The notes under the pieces: model-generated
What the model was told of the DNA's origin: nothing
Seen by the model: the letters and a program-made list of their open reading frames with translations, nothing else
Databases searched by the model: none
Made by a program: the position numbers and the translations under genes
Shown: positions 8,381 through 14,817 of the stretch, piece by piece
Numbering within the stretch: the stretch's first letter is position 1
How the letters are laid out: each line of letters begins with the position of its first letter
Assembly: GCA_900318995.1 (NCBI GenBank)
Contig: ONMR01000021.1
Location: forward strand, 1-33,399
Origin: an uncultured Prevotellaceae bacterium
Lineage (GTDB): Bacteria; Bacteroidota; Bacteroidia; Bacteroidales; Bacteroidaceae
Length of the DNA: 33,399 bases
Reading direction: 5' to 3'

Positions 8381-8420
8381 CCCGTAACTATCGCCTTTCA
8401 CGAAAGCCGATAATTACGGG
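8381..8420. other. 40-nt near-perfect palindrome after the lysis-type cassette
   Basis: CCCGTAA pairs with TTACGGG, TATCG with CGATA and CTTTC with GAAAG, with two single mismatches and a tiny loop. It lies 27 bp past the last cassette gene. No T-tract follows, so it may be an RNA-stabilising 3' structure or a protein site, not a classical terminator. Confidence 0.5.
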
Positions 8421-8478
8421 GCGGCTAAATTAGGGCCGTAGTTCCCAGATGATAGTTCGTAAATCGGGAATGTAGTGT

Positions 8479-9108
8479 CTATTCAAAGTCAACCACAGTT
8501 CTCTCCTTATCCCAAACTATCTCTTGCCCTATAGACTCTCCACTGGTCTTCAAGTATTCTTCGATGGATGATAATCCCACGGTGTTTCTCAGGCTGTCAA
8601 GAGCGGTGGGATTCTCCACCGGCCAGAGGAAGAACTGCATGGCAATTTCATCATCCACAATCGTTGCAGCCATCTTAATTTGGGTGCCATAAATCTGAGG
8701 CTTGTCCTCTTCCATCAGAACTCTGTCATACAGAATGGCATAGTCCGTTTTATCCAAGACGCCGTGCTCGGCCTTTTCTTTCACAAGACCAAGATACTTG
8801 CTCCGGTAGGCAAGGTCGGAATGGTCAATAACAATCCAGATGGCCCGGTTTGCTTTGTCGGATATATGGGAAGGCCATCCTTCTTTGTCCAGTATACCGA
8901 ACACGGTCGCCTGATTCAAGGAGTCTACCCGTTCCATTTCAGTCGAATAGTTCATAATCTCTTCGGCCGTCAGTGAAGACATTCCTTTGGTCCACTCACG
9001 TGCGGCCTGGTCGTTATCGTACACCTCTTCTAAGATGCGATTATACTGATTGCAGCTGGATAAAGCGGCTATGATTAGAATAAGAAAAACTCTATTATAT
9101 CTAAGCAT
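8479..9108 (-). CDS. Lipoprotein with DUF6624-like domain
   Basis: A lipoprotein signal ending LSSC (Cys19) is followed by about 190 residues. The stretch EGWPSHISDKANRAIWIVIDHSD, then YRSKYLGLVKEKAEHGVLDKTDYAILYDRV and QIYGTQ, matches what I remember of DUF6624: GWP near the start, a hydrophobic strand with HAD/HSD, a DRV motif and a YGTQ motif. The family has no established biochemical role. A good promoter (TTTG-N20-TATATTTG, 9137-9168) lies just upstream, and terminators before that separate it from the nuclease-like gene. It is probably a single-gene transcript, anchored in the outer or inner membrane facing the periplasm. Confidence 0.7.
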   Translation of the reverse strand: MLRYNRVFLILIIAALSSCNQYNRILEEVYDNDQAAREWTKGMSSLTAEEIMNYSTEMERVDSLNQATVFGILDKEGWPSHISDKANRAIWIVIDHSDLAYRSKYLGLVKEKAEHGVLDKTDYAILYDRVLMEEDKPQIYGTQIKMAATIVDDEIAMQFFLWPVENPTALDSLRNTVGLSSIEEYLKTSGESIGQEIVWDKERTVVDFE

Positions 9109-9136
9109 TATATCGTTAAATACCGATTTACAGAAG

Positions 9137-9168
9137 CAAATATACTGGAATCCCTAAACGTCCCCAAA
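9137..9168 (-). promoter_or_regulatory. Promoter of the DUF6624-like lipoprotein gene (TTTG-N20-TATATTTG)
   Basis: On the minus strand TTTG (9168-9165) is followed by exactly 20 bp and then TATATTTG (9144-9137), a full Bacteroidota -33/-7 match 28 bp before the ATG. Confidence 0.7.
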
Positions 9169-9181
9169 TAAAATAGAAAAA

Positions 9182-9199
9182 GCTGATATCGCTATCAGC
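9182..9199 (-). terminator. Second terminator hairpin, minus strand
   Basis: GCTGATA and TATCAGC pair around a 4-nt loop, and on the minus strand a TTTTT tract follows. It backs up the terminator at 9302-9334 and isolates the lipoprotein promoter from the nuclease-like gene upstream. Confidence 0.6.
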
Positions 9200-9301
9200 C
9201 TTTCCAGTCCTTTTCCAATAATTGAAATTTAGATGAACCGGTTTCACAACCAATCTTCTCTTTCCTTGTTTGCGATAACAAAGATACATCATTATCCTGA
9301 A

Positions 9302-9334
9302 TAAAAAAAGAGAGCCAGTAACAATACCGGCTCT
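9302..9334 (-). terminator. Intrinsic terminator of the PD-(D/E)XK-like gene
   Basis: On the minus strand AGAGCCGGTA, loop TTGT, TACTGGCTCT forms a strong stem with one mismatch, followed by a run of T residues. It starts about 20 bp after the stop codon of the 9353-10120 gene. Confidence 0.8.
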
Positions 9335-9352
9335 ATCCATAACACTATCGTT

Positions 9353-10120
9353 CTACTCCCGATAATAATCCTTAGAACCTTTGTGATAGATAAGCGGATA
9401 TACCTTTCCAATCATCCAGAGTCCTGGGAAAGTTTGTTGATTATTCAATATCAATGATTCTGGTATCATCCAACATATTGCCGCATTAGGCTTTGTCTTT
9501 CTCCTGTTATCTCCAAGATCCTTGCAAAGACGTTCCTGTATAAAATCTGCGTTATTATTAAACTCCTCAATCAGGTCTTCATCAGCTCCTAAATCAGTGT
9601 AAGCGGTTAATATGTGAATACCCAGTCTAATCACACCCTTCGTTTTTTCTGTTAGAGCTTCGCAGTCTGCTTTTACCTTCTTCAGCTGCTCATTCATCAC
9701 ATCCCAAGGTTTAATAGTTTTCTGTCTGGTATAATCAGAGGTTCTATAACAGTCATAACTTTGCTTGAGTTCAATAACAAAAGTATAGTCTTTATAGATG
9801 CACCAATAATCTACTCTTCCGCTAGACTTTTTCTTCTGGTGATTCTCATCATATGAAACTCTTGTAACAGGCATCTCAGTCAACACTAATCCATTGCAGA
9901 GCTTTGACAATGCCGGCAGTAAAATACTGTCGAGTCTTCTTTCTGTATATTGATATGGAGGTATAAAACTATCGAATTTCTCATTATCAAATTTAAGGCT
10001 AAGATGGGCCATCTCCAGCATCAGATATTTCAACAGTTTCTTCGCAACCAATTCAGCTTCACTGGTAAGCTCCTTAGTCCATGTTTTGAAAACAAGCCCG
10101 TCCTTTTCCCATTTCCTCAT
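9353..10120 (-). CDS. PD-(D/E)XK nuclease-like protein
   Basis: The 255-residue soluble protein contains the core of a PD-(D/E)XK nuclease: an N-terminal helix with acidic residues (E60 in YTERRLDS), a strand with GRVDYW (D104), then the next strand with FVIELKQS (E117-x-K119, followed by Q120). The order helix, D, strand, ExK is diagnostic of the fold, so it probably cuts DNA, or is an inactive relative. The C-terminal third (LGIHILTAYTDL, ICWMIPESLIL) is not one I can name. No methyltransferase or helicase neighbour is present, so it is an orphan. It has its own promoters, palindromic sites and terminator. A role in defence is possible but is not shown by the sequence. Confidence 0.65.
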   Translation of the reverse strand: MRKWEKDGLVFKTWTKELTSEAELVAKKLLKYLMLEMAHLSLKFDNEKFDSFIPPYQYTERRLDSILLPALSKLCNGLVLTEMPVTRVSYDENHQKKKSSGRVDYWCIYKDYTFVIELKQSYDCYRTSDYTRQKTIKPWDVMNEQLKKVKADCEALTEKTKGVIRLGIHILTAYTDLGADEDLIEEFNNNADFIQERLCKDLGDNRRKTKPNAAICWMIPESLILNNQQTFPGLWMIGKVYPLIYHKGSKDYYRE

Positions 10121-10130
10121 AAGCCAGAAT

Positions 10131-10217
10131 CTATGAATGTGTAGTTAGTAGTTGCAAAGATAACAAAAGGAGTGAGTTGTAACACTCACTCCCGCACCGC
10201 CTAATCAGCGGTATCAT
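10131..10217 (-). CDS. Possible 28-residue leader peptide before the nuclease-like gene
   Basis: ATG at 10217 opens a 28-codon frame that stops 10 bp before the nuclease-like start codon. The peptide has a run NSLLLLSLQLL, and its four consecutive Leu codons (CTC CTT TTG TTA) begin in the 3' arm of the 10169-10192 inverted repeat and run into the T-rich tract after it. This is the layout of a translation-coupled attenuator. It could equally be chance, since a second -7 box lies inside it. Confidence 0.2.
   Translation of the reverse strand: MIPLIRRCGSECYNSLLLLSLQLLTTHS
10155..10192 (-). promoter_or_regulatory. Proximal promoter and 9-bp inverted repeat upstream of the nuclease-like gene
   Basis: TATCTTTG (10162-10155) lies 34 bp before the ATG. 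GGAGTGAGT and ACTCACTCC (10169-10192) form a perfect 9-bp inverted repeat with a 6-nt centre where the -33 region would be. On the minus strand the repeat is followed by TTTTGTT, so it may be an operator of the proximal promoter or an attenuating terminator for transcripts from the distal one. Confidence 0.5.
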
Positions 10218-10254
10218 AAAATCGATTCCGGTACCGATGTTCCTAATACTGATG

Positions 10255-10296
10255 CAAAGATAGCCGATAAGACCGAATAGAGCAAAAGGTTTGCTC
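10255..10296 (-). promoter_or_regulatory. Distal promoter (TTTG-N20-TATCTTTG) with palindrome over the -33 box
   Basis: TTTG (10286-10283), 20 bp, TATCTTTG (10262-10255) is a full-match promoter reading towards the nuclease-like gene. GAGCAAA-AGG-TTTGCTC (10280-10296) is a perfect 7-bp palindrome covering the -33 box, a natural place for a repressor. Confidence 0.6.
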
Positions 10297-10442
10297 CCGT
10301 TATTCATTCGGCCGATGCCCTCACGGCCGATATCCCTTTATCGCGGGCTGGTAAGTGCAGACCATCCGACATTCTGCAAGTAGCAGCAGAGTTTTACTTA
10401 CGTGCCCACCCTGTATAGGTAGCAGCCAGTGGCCCTCATAAA

Positions 10443-10619
10443 TCAGCCTCCGCCTCCCGCATCAGCCGAAGAGTCAGTATATAGAGTAAGCATCCCGCTC
10501 AATCGCCACTGTCTGGCTTGTTTAACCCAGAACAGCCAGGGCCTGGAAGCAAGCCTCAGATAGTTGTCGTCCGTCAGCCGGCCACATGGTGCCCCTATGT
10601 GCAGCCTAAACTTTCGCAT
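10443..10619 (-). CDS. Possible small protein, 58 residues
   Basis: The frame opens with MRKFRLHIGAP and continues through DDNYLRLASRPWLFWVKQ and QWRLSGMLTLYTDSS to a Gly-rich end. The alternation of aromatic, charged and hydrophobic residues is protein-like, more so than the opposite strand. There is no clear ribosome-binding site and I recognise no family. It may be a fragment of a larger decayed gene. Confidence 0.25.
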   Translation of the reverse strand: MRKFRLHIGAPCGRLTDDNYLRLASRPWLFWVKQARQWRLSGMLTLYTDSSADAGGGG

Positions 10620-10664
10620 CGTACATCACCCGCATCACACACACCCGGCTGCATCATAGCGTCA

Positions 10665-10817
10665 CTATGCGCCCGCCCGCCAGCCGCCAGGCAGCCGCAG
10701 TGGTTCCAGTCCCTGTCTGTTCTCTCCCGTGAAGCCGTCTGCAGATAGCAGCCGCAGTGAACTCCCAAGTGTCCTCCACCATCCTGCAAGTAGCAACATC
10801 CTGCGCAATTCAACCAT
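10665..10817 (-). CDS. Possible small protein, 50 residues
   Basis: The frame begins MVELRRMLLLAGWWRTLG and runs to GGWRAGA. It contains Leu-rich echoes (RMLLLAG, LRLLSAD, LRLPGG) that coincide with the imperfect DNA repeats of this region, so the reading may reflect the repeats and not a true gene. Confidence 0.15.
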   Translation of the reverse strand: MVELRRMLLLAGWWRTLGSSLRLLSADGFTGENRQGLEPLRLPGGWRAGA

Positions 10818-11093
10818 CCGCTCGTATCATTCAATAAGGAGTTCCACACCATTGCCATATCTATGCCTTCCATGGTGCAAGCACTATTCCAGGTATAGAT
10901 ATGGTAATCGTGTTCCACGCCTCGTTTTAATTGTGGCAGCCGCCACAATCTTGGTCCGGTTCGCTCACCATCAGTAGTGCAGACTTTTCCGCTATGTAAC
11001 ATAATGGAACCCTTAATTATGCCCTCCGTCGCTCCTGCTGTCGCTCCTCCAAGCATAATTCCCACTATGTTAAATAGCTGGTGTATCAGGCGG

Positions 11094-11439
11094 TCAGGCC
11101 TCAAAAACAAATGTATCGCACCTGCGCTTCCTGCTGCGTGCAGCAGGCGCAACCCTTCCGGGTGCTGGGTCGTAACGTTCCGGCACAACCTTCCGGGTCC
11201 GCACAGCGTCCCTCTCCAGGTACTGCCTCCGCGTCACTCCTCGGTAGCGGTCCGCGCACCCCCGGCGGCACAGCCGCCAGCGGTACCCGTCCCGGGTTAC
11301 TTTTAGGGTGCGGTCCATCACGGCCCGCATCCCGCCATCCGGTGCACGTAATCTAAAATGGTAACCTCGCGGGCGCGGTATCAGGACAGCATCATTCTGC
11401 AGGTTTTCCCCGGCCGTCCGTGAACGTGGCCACGTTCAT
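11094..11439 (-). pseudogene. Possible frameshifted small gene
   Basis: ATG at 11439 starts MNVATFTDGRG and then meets a stop. One base change in the GGGGAAAA run near 11407-11414 would join it to NLQNDAVLIPRPRGYHF, then RLRAPDGGMRAVMDRTLKV, and an Arg-rich tail ending at 11094. The joined product of about 115 residues reads as one protein but resembles nothing I can name. Its start overlaps the end of the frame at 11381-11641. Confidence 0.25.
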
Positions 11440-11641
11440 CATTCCGCTTCAGGATTGCCGCATAGTTCCGTTCCAGCCGCACGCTTCCATTCCATACGGT
11501 CAGGGTACCGTGGCTAACGAAAGTGGGCACTTCACGTTGCCAAAATTCGGCCACGTCCGTTACATACTCATCATAGTCTGCAACAAACGCCACGGTACGC
11601 AGCCCGTACTCCATTCCAGTGTACGGCTTCCACTTCACCAT
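11381..11641 (-). CDS. Hypothetical protein, 86 residues
   Basis: The frame starts MVKWKPYTGMEYGLRTVAF, 6 bp after an AAAGGA-type ribosome-binding site (AAAGGACTGACGGATG). It continues VADYDEYVTDVAEFWQREV and LTVWNGSVRLERNYAAILKR. The first 65 residues look like genuine coding sequence, while the last 20 (after NDERGH) overlap the next frame and look less so. No family is recognised. Confidence 0.35.
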   Translation of the reverse strand: MVKWKPYTGMEYGLRTVAFVADYDEYVTDVAEFWQREVPTFVSHGTLTVWNGSVRLERNYAAILKRNDERGHVHGRPGKTCRMMLS

Positions 11642-11931
11642 CCGTCAGTCCTTTCGCTCCACAATGCCCGCGTCACACGTCCCCAGACCGCCTGCCTCCG
11701 CTCGCTCAGGGGCCTTCCTCAGCCTTCTGCAATCCACCCGGCGTGTCTGGCACATTGTGCTGCCGCTGTTCCTACACTCACTGCGTTACGGCCGAAGCCC
11801 ACGGCCAAGGCTGTGGGCTACGAGCCTCCACTACGTTCCTTCCGGAGCACCGTCACCCCAAAGAGCCAGCCCCACCTACAATCTGCAGACCAGGAATCTC
11901 CTGCTTTTAGGAGCTATCAAGCTAAATCTGT

Positions 11932-12957
11932 TTACTCTATAATGGAAAGCAACTCATACGATCCTCTAATCATCTGGAGGCTGCTTCGTACGTCAATACT
12001 CTTACCTTCAACCGCATCAATGAACGCCTTAATCTCGCCGTAAAACCCTTGGGTATAGACCTGGTTATTTGTCAGCCCACCCATAATATGACAGGACTGG
12101 AACAGAACTTTCTCAACCGTATGATGCGGTAAGACTTTTTCCATAGGAACGGAAACCAGTTTAACGGGTCTTGGCCGGTATGTCAGCCGTTCCATATTTC
12201 CAAGGCGGAATATACCTGAACTTGTGCCAACTGAAAGAGTTTCCTCAGCATCGGTCCATGTGTATGCAGTAGAGAGTTCAAGAGTCCCCACTGTATTCCC
12301 GTGGCGCAGCATCAGAATATATGAGCATTCAGCCACCTTACGGCATGCCAGAACCTCGGCCTTGCCAAAAAGATATGTCACCATATCCAGCGGGTGAATA
12401 TACAGGTCAAGCAAGGCATTACCCTCAGGATAAGCCCCGGTGCAGTAGTGAAGGTCATAATTAGTGATATGCTCCCTGCACAGCCGTTTCTTTAGCACCT
12501 GCACGGCAGGTGCATACCGTTTCTGCAGCCCGACCATCGCCACCTTGGAGCCCTTAATCTCCTGGAGCTCTATCAGCAACTCCAGTTCATCTAGAGTCTC
12601 ACAAGGAGGCTTCTCAATAAACAGAGACTTGCCGCTATGAAGCACCTTTGACGCAACACGGAAATGAGCTGACGGGGCAGCTGACACAAAAATCCCGTCA
12701 ATCTCCTCGTCATCCAGAATCTCATCAAGAAAGACAGTAGCTTTCACATCGGGAAACCGGCTCTCTACCAGCCGGGCCTTGCGCTCAGACGTGACACATA
12801 TATATTTCAACCTGACTCCAAGATACCTCAGCACCGGATACAGGTTGCAGATTGAATGTTGTCCCATCCCTACAAATGCATATTGTCCGCTGTAGCTCTG
12901 GTTCAGGTAGTGCTCTGTCCGCATTCTCTTATACCGCTCAATCATCTTTTTAATCAT
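11932..12957 (-). CDS. Gfo/Idh/MocA family oxidoreductase
   Basis: This 341-residue protein has an N-terminal NAD(P)-binding Rossmann fold (GQYAFVGMGQHSICNLYPVL, about 24-43) preceded by a short basic extension. The family motif EKPPCETLDELELL (about residues 113-126) includes the catalytic-site Lys of the EKP motif. LDLYIHPLDMVTYLFG (near 185) supplies the usual C-terminal-domain His-Asp region. Members oxidise or epimerise sugars, inositols and related alcohols with NAD(P). Its ATG overlaps the radical SAM gene's stop by 4 bp (12954-12957), so the two are translationally coupled and probably act on the same substrate. The 3' end borders the gene-poor block. Confidence 0.85.
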   Translation of the reverse strand: MIKKMIERYKRMRTEHYLNQSYSGQYAFVGMGQHSICNLYPVLRYLGVRLKYICVTSERKARLVESRFPDVKATVFLDEILDDEEIDGIFVSAAPSAHFRVASKVLHSGKSLFIEKPPCETLDELELLIELQEIKGSKVAMVGLQKRYAPAVQVLKKRLCREHITNYDLHYCTGAYPEGNALLDLYIHPLDMVTYLFGKAEVLACRKVAECSYILMLRHGNTVGTLELSTAYTWTDAEETLSVGTSSGIFRLGNMERLTYRPRPVKLVSVPMEKVLPHHTVEKVLFQSCHIMGGLTNNQVYTQGFYGEIKAFIDAVEGKSIDVRSSLQMIRGSYELLSIIE

Positions 12958-14015
12958 AATCTCTTCCCCTTTAGAAATTGTCTGTATGTCATTCTGTTAT
13001 CCTTGGTCCACCGGTATTGTCCATAAAATTTCTCAATCAGCCATTTAGGCATTATCCGCTCCAGGTTACGCATTAGAATAATGTCATACTTCCGGTGGAA
13101 ATTGATCCAGCATCCGTTACAATCGCATGAGTATCGGCACTGCGTCTTGCATGATGGTTCACCGTTGAATATCTCATCAAGCGTCTGATTGTGGATATTT
13201 CCCAGTATAACATCAAGGTTCTGGCACAGCGGCACATCACCATTGCTGTGTATTACCAGGCTGCTCATTATACTTTGGCAACGCAGACGCAGGTTCCCGT
13301 TGCGCCACTCGTCGTAAAGCGCTACAAAGTCATAGTTCTCGCTCGTGTCATGAATCGTCTGCGGAATCTGTTTCAGGAAGTCATCTGCAGCCAACAGCCC
13401 ACTCGTGGTATCAAAGAAAGCCAATGTACCGTATATCCCAATACGCACATCAACACCATACCTTTTAGCCACGTCAATTACAAACTCCATGTCATCAAAC
13501 GTGTTCCAGGGCGACAGACAGAACATCAGCGAAAGCGGCACCTCATCCTTCAGTGCCTCCACTACCCTGATAACCCGTTCATAACCGTCTCGCCCGCGCA
13601 TTCGCCGGTATGTCTCGCGATTACCGTCAAGCGACACGTACAGGTGTCTGGGCTTGTGACGCCGTACGGCGTTAATCACTTTACCTGCAGCAAGGCAGTT
13701 GGACAGCAGCGTATAATTGGGATGGTTATCCCTGAACCAGGCCATTATCTCATCGGCCTGAGGGTTCAGTATGAACTCACCGCCTTCCAGCCCCACGGTA
13801 GTATGTCTGGTCACGCACCGGCTCTGCATGATCCTTATTATGTCATCAAGCAACAGGTGTTCTACATCCTTCTTCCATATATTGCAGTGCCTGCATCTGG
13901 ACTGGCATGCCGTGGTGGAATAGATCATCAGCTGTGAAAGCTGCTTGTGTCGTGGTCTAAGAATATTGTTCAGATAGAGAATCCCATTATGGGCATAGTC
14001 ATAGATAGAATACAT
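12954..14015 (-). CDS. Radical SAM protein with SPASM-like C-terminal cysteine cluster
   Basis: The 353-residue enzyme carries the radical SAM [4Fe-4S] motif C-x3-C-x2-C in TTACQSRCRHCNIW (about residues 34-47). This is followed by GLEGGEF, corresponding to the SAM-binding GGE motif, and by HLYVSLDG. The C-terminal part has LCQNLDVILGNIHNQTLDEIF and the cysteines of CKTQCRYSCDCNGC, a SPASM-type auxiliary cluster region. Such enzymes cleave S-adenosylmethionine to start radical chemistry on peptides, sugars or small metabolites. No precursor-peptide gene is evident. It is the first gene of a two-gene operon with the oxidoreductase, which fits carbohydrate or cyclitol modification better than RiPP maturation. 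Confidence 0.88.
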   Translation of the reverse strand: MYSIYDYAHNGILYLNNILRPRHKQLSQLMIYSTTACQSRCRHCNIWKKDVEHLLLDDIIRIMQSRCVTRHTTVGLEGGEFILNPQADEIMAWFRDNHPNYTLLSNCLAAGKVINAVRRHKPRHLYVSLDGNRETYRRMRGRDGYERVIRVVEALKDEVPLSLMFCLSPWNTFDDMEFVIDVAKRYGVDVRIGIYGTLAFFDTTSGLLAADDFLKQIPQTIHDTSENYDFVALYDEWRNGNLRLRCQSIMSSLVIHSNGDVPLCQNLDVILGNIHNQTLDEIFNGEPSCKTQCRYSCDCNGCWINFHRKYDIILMRNLERIMPKWLIEKFYGQYRWTKDNRMTYRQFLKGKRL

Positions 14016-14042
14016 AAAAAATCGTTACAGTTAGGATTAGTG

Positions 14043-14096
14043 AAAAAACTTGATGCTATCCTTCCGGAAGTTCTGATAGCACGCTCCGAACGGAGC
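14043..14096 (-). terminator. Paired hairpins ending the lipoprotein transcript
   Basis: GCTCCG-AA-CGGAGC (14083-14096) is followed, in minus-strand order, by TGCTATC/GATAGCA (14054-14060 with 14075-14081) enclosing the small palindrome CTTCCGGAAG, and then by a TTTTTT tract (14043-14048). It lies between the lipoprotein gene and the radical SAM operon. Confidence 0.65.
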
Positions 14097-14148
14097 TTCT
14101 TCACTTATAAAGTCCTAAACTGCAACGAACTACTGCACGGAAAAATGA

Positions 14149-14709
14149 TTATTTCTTCAGTTTTCCAGCTTTTTCAAGATAATTCAGGAATGTCTCCCAC
14201 TGTGATGCGCGTCTGGTCCTGTTGGCCTGCACTCTCTCATCCTCAATGTACTGCAAAGGGTAGCAGTCATAGAGATAATACTTGCCGTCATCAACAACCT
14301 CTCCGTCCATCTTTCCGTAGCAGAGCACCAGGTCATCAAACACCTGACTGCATTCCAGTCCTACAAACGTGCTCCCGGTAAACAACACAGAGTCACCCAG
14401 ACGGAACTCAACACCTGACAGCAGGCTCAGCCTCTCTTTAAGGGGTGTCTCCATACCGCTGAAACAAAGTTCACGAGTGTTCACGTCAAACCACTCAATC
14501 TCATGCTCCGTAAAAAGTATATTGTCGGCAGCCTTTGTTTCCGGTGAACCTATGCCACATACGTAAAGCTTTGTCGCTCCCTCAACAGGGTCGGTAGTAA
14601 AAGGTTTCTCCGGCTCGCCGCTGTCAAGGCTGCAGGCCGTCACAGACATCAGAACGCTGGTCATGGCTATCACCATGGTCCACACGCGGGTTTCAAACAC
14701 TTTCTTCAT
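14149..14709 (-). CDS. Lipoprotein of unknown function, downstream of the sigma/beta-barrel fusion gene
   Basis: I start this at ATG 14709 (MKKVFETRVW) because AAAGGA lies 4 bp before it; an in-frame TTG at 14724 is less likely. The lipoprotein signal ends SVTAC. The mature part, about 160 residues, is beta-rich and acidic, with KLYVCGIGSPETKAADN, a FTEHEIEWFDV strand, GLECSQVFDDLVLCY and a Lys-rich C-terminus, and contains several cysteines. No named family is recognised. It follows the sigma-factor/barrel gene by about 108 bp on the same strand and ends in its own terminator. It may be an outer-membrane or periplasmic partner in the same signalling system, but this rests on gene order. Confidence 0.7.
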   Translation of the reverse strand: MKKVFETRVWTMVIAMTSVLMSVTACSLDSGEPEKPFTTDPVEGATKLYVCGIGSPETKAADNILFTEHEIEWFDVNTRELCFSGMETPLKERLSLLSGVEFRLGDSVLFTGSTFVGLECSQVFDDLVLCYGKMDGEVVDDGKYYLYDCYPLQYIEDERVQANRTRRASQWETFLNYLEKAGKLKK

Positions 14710-14817
14710 AATTCCTTTTGTCAAACTAATGCAAAAATAAACATTTTGGATTCACTCTCTATCCATATAGTCCCCCATGTATCAGAAAGACTGCACTTCC
14801 AGACAAAAGAAATATTA

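Larger units (their letters stand above)
10300..11931. other. 1.6 kb without a confident gene; possible decayed minus-strand coding region
   Basis: No full-length gene is supported. The plus strand is C-rich, as the coding strands of 5560-6156 and 17036-17731 are, but its frames look like random shadows. The minus strand holds several short overlapping frames that read more like protein (listed separately). Short imperfect repeats of CTGCAAGTAGCAGCCGCAGTG occur at about 10373-10391, 10411-10431, 10688-10702, 10739-10759 and 10783-10800. The 11690-11860 part contains GCTCGCTCAGG and CACTCACTGCG-type palindromic filler. A decayed phage or mobile fragment is the simplest reading. Confidence 0.4.

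Noticed and set aside
10370-10800. CRISPR-like array from the CTGCAAGTAGCAGCC repeats
   Set aside because: Copies are imperfect, irregularly spaced and too few, and no cas genes are present.
10595-11188. 197-codon minus-strand Cys-rich frame
   Set aside because: Cysteines cluster where the DNA repeats lie, and competing frames look more protein-like. A hydrophobic Gly-rich stretch near its start is intriguing but not enough to call it.
11420-12043. 207-codon plus-strand frame, Pro/His/Arg-rich
   Set aside because: It overlaps the well-supported oxidoreductase gene on the other strand, and its composition fits the reverse of G-rich coding sequence.
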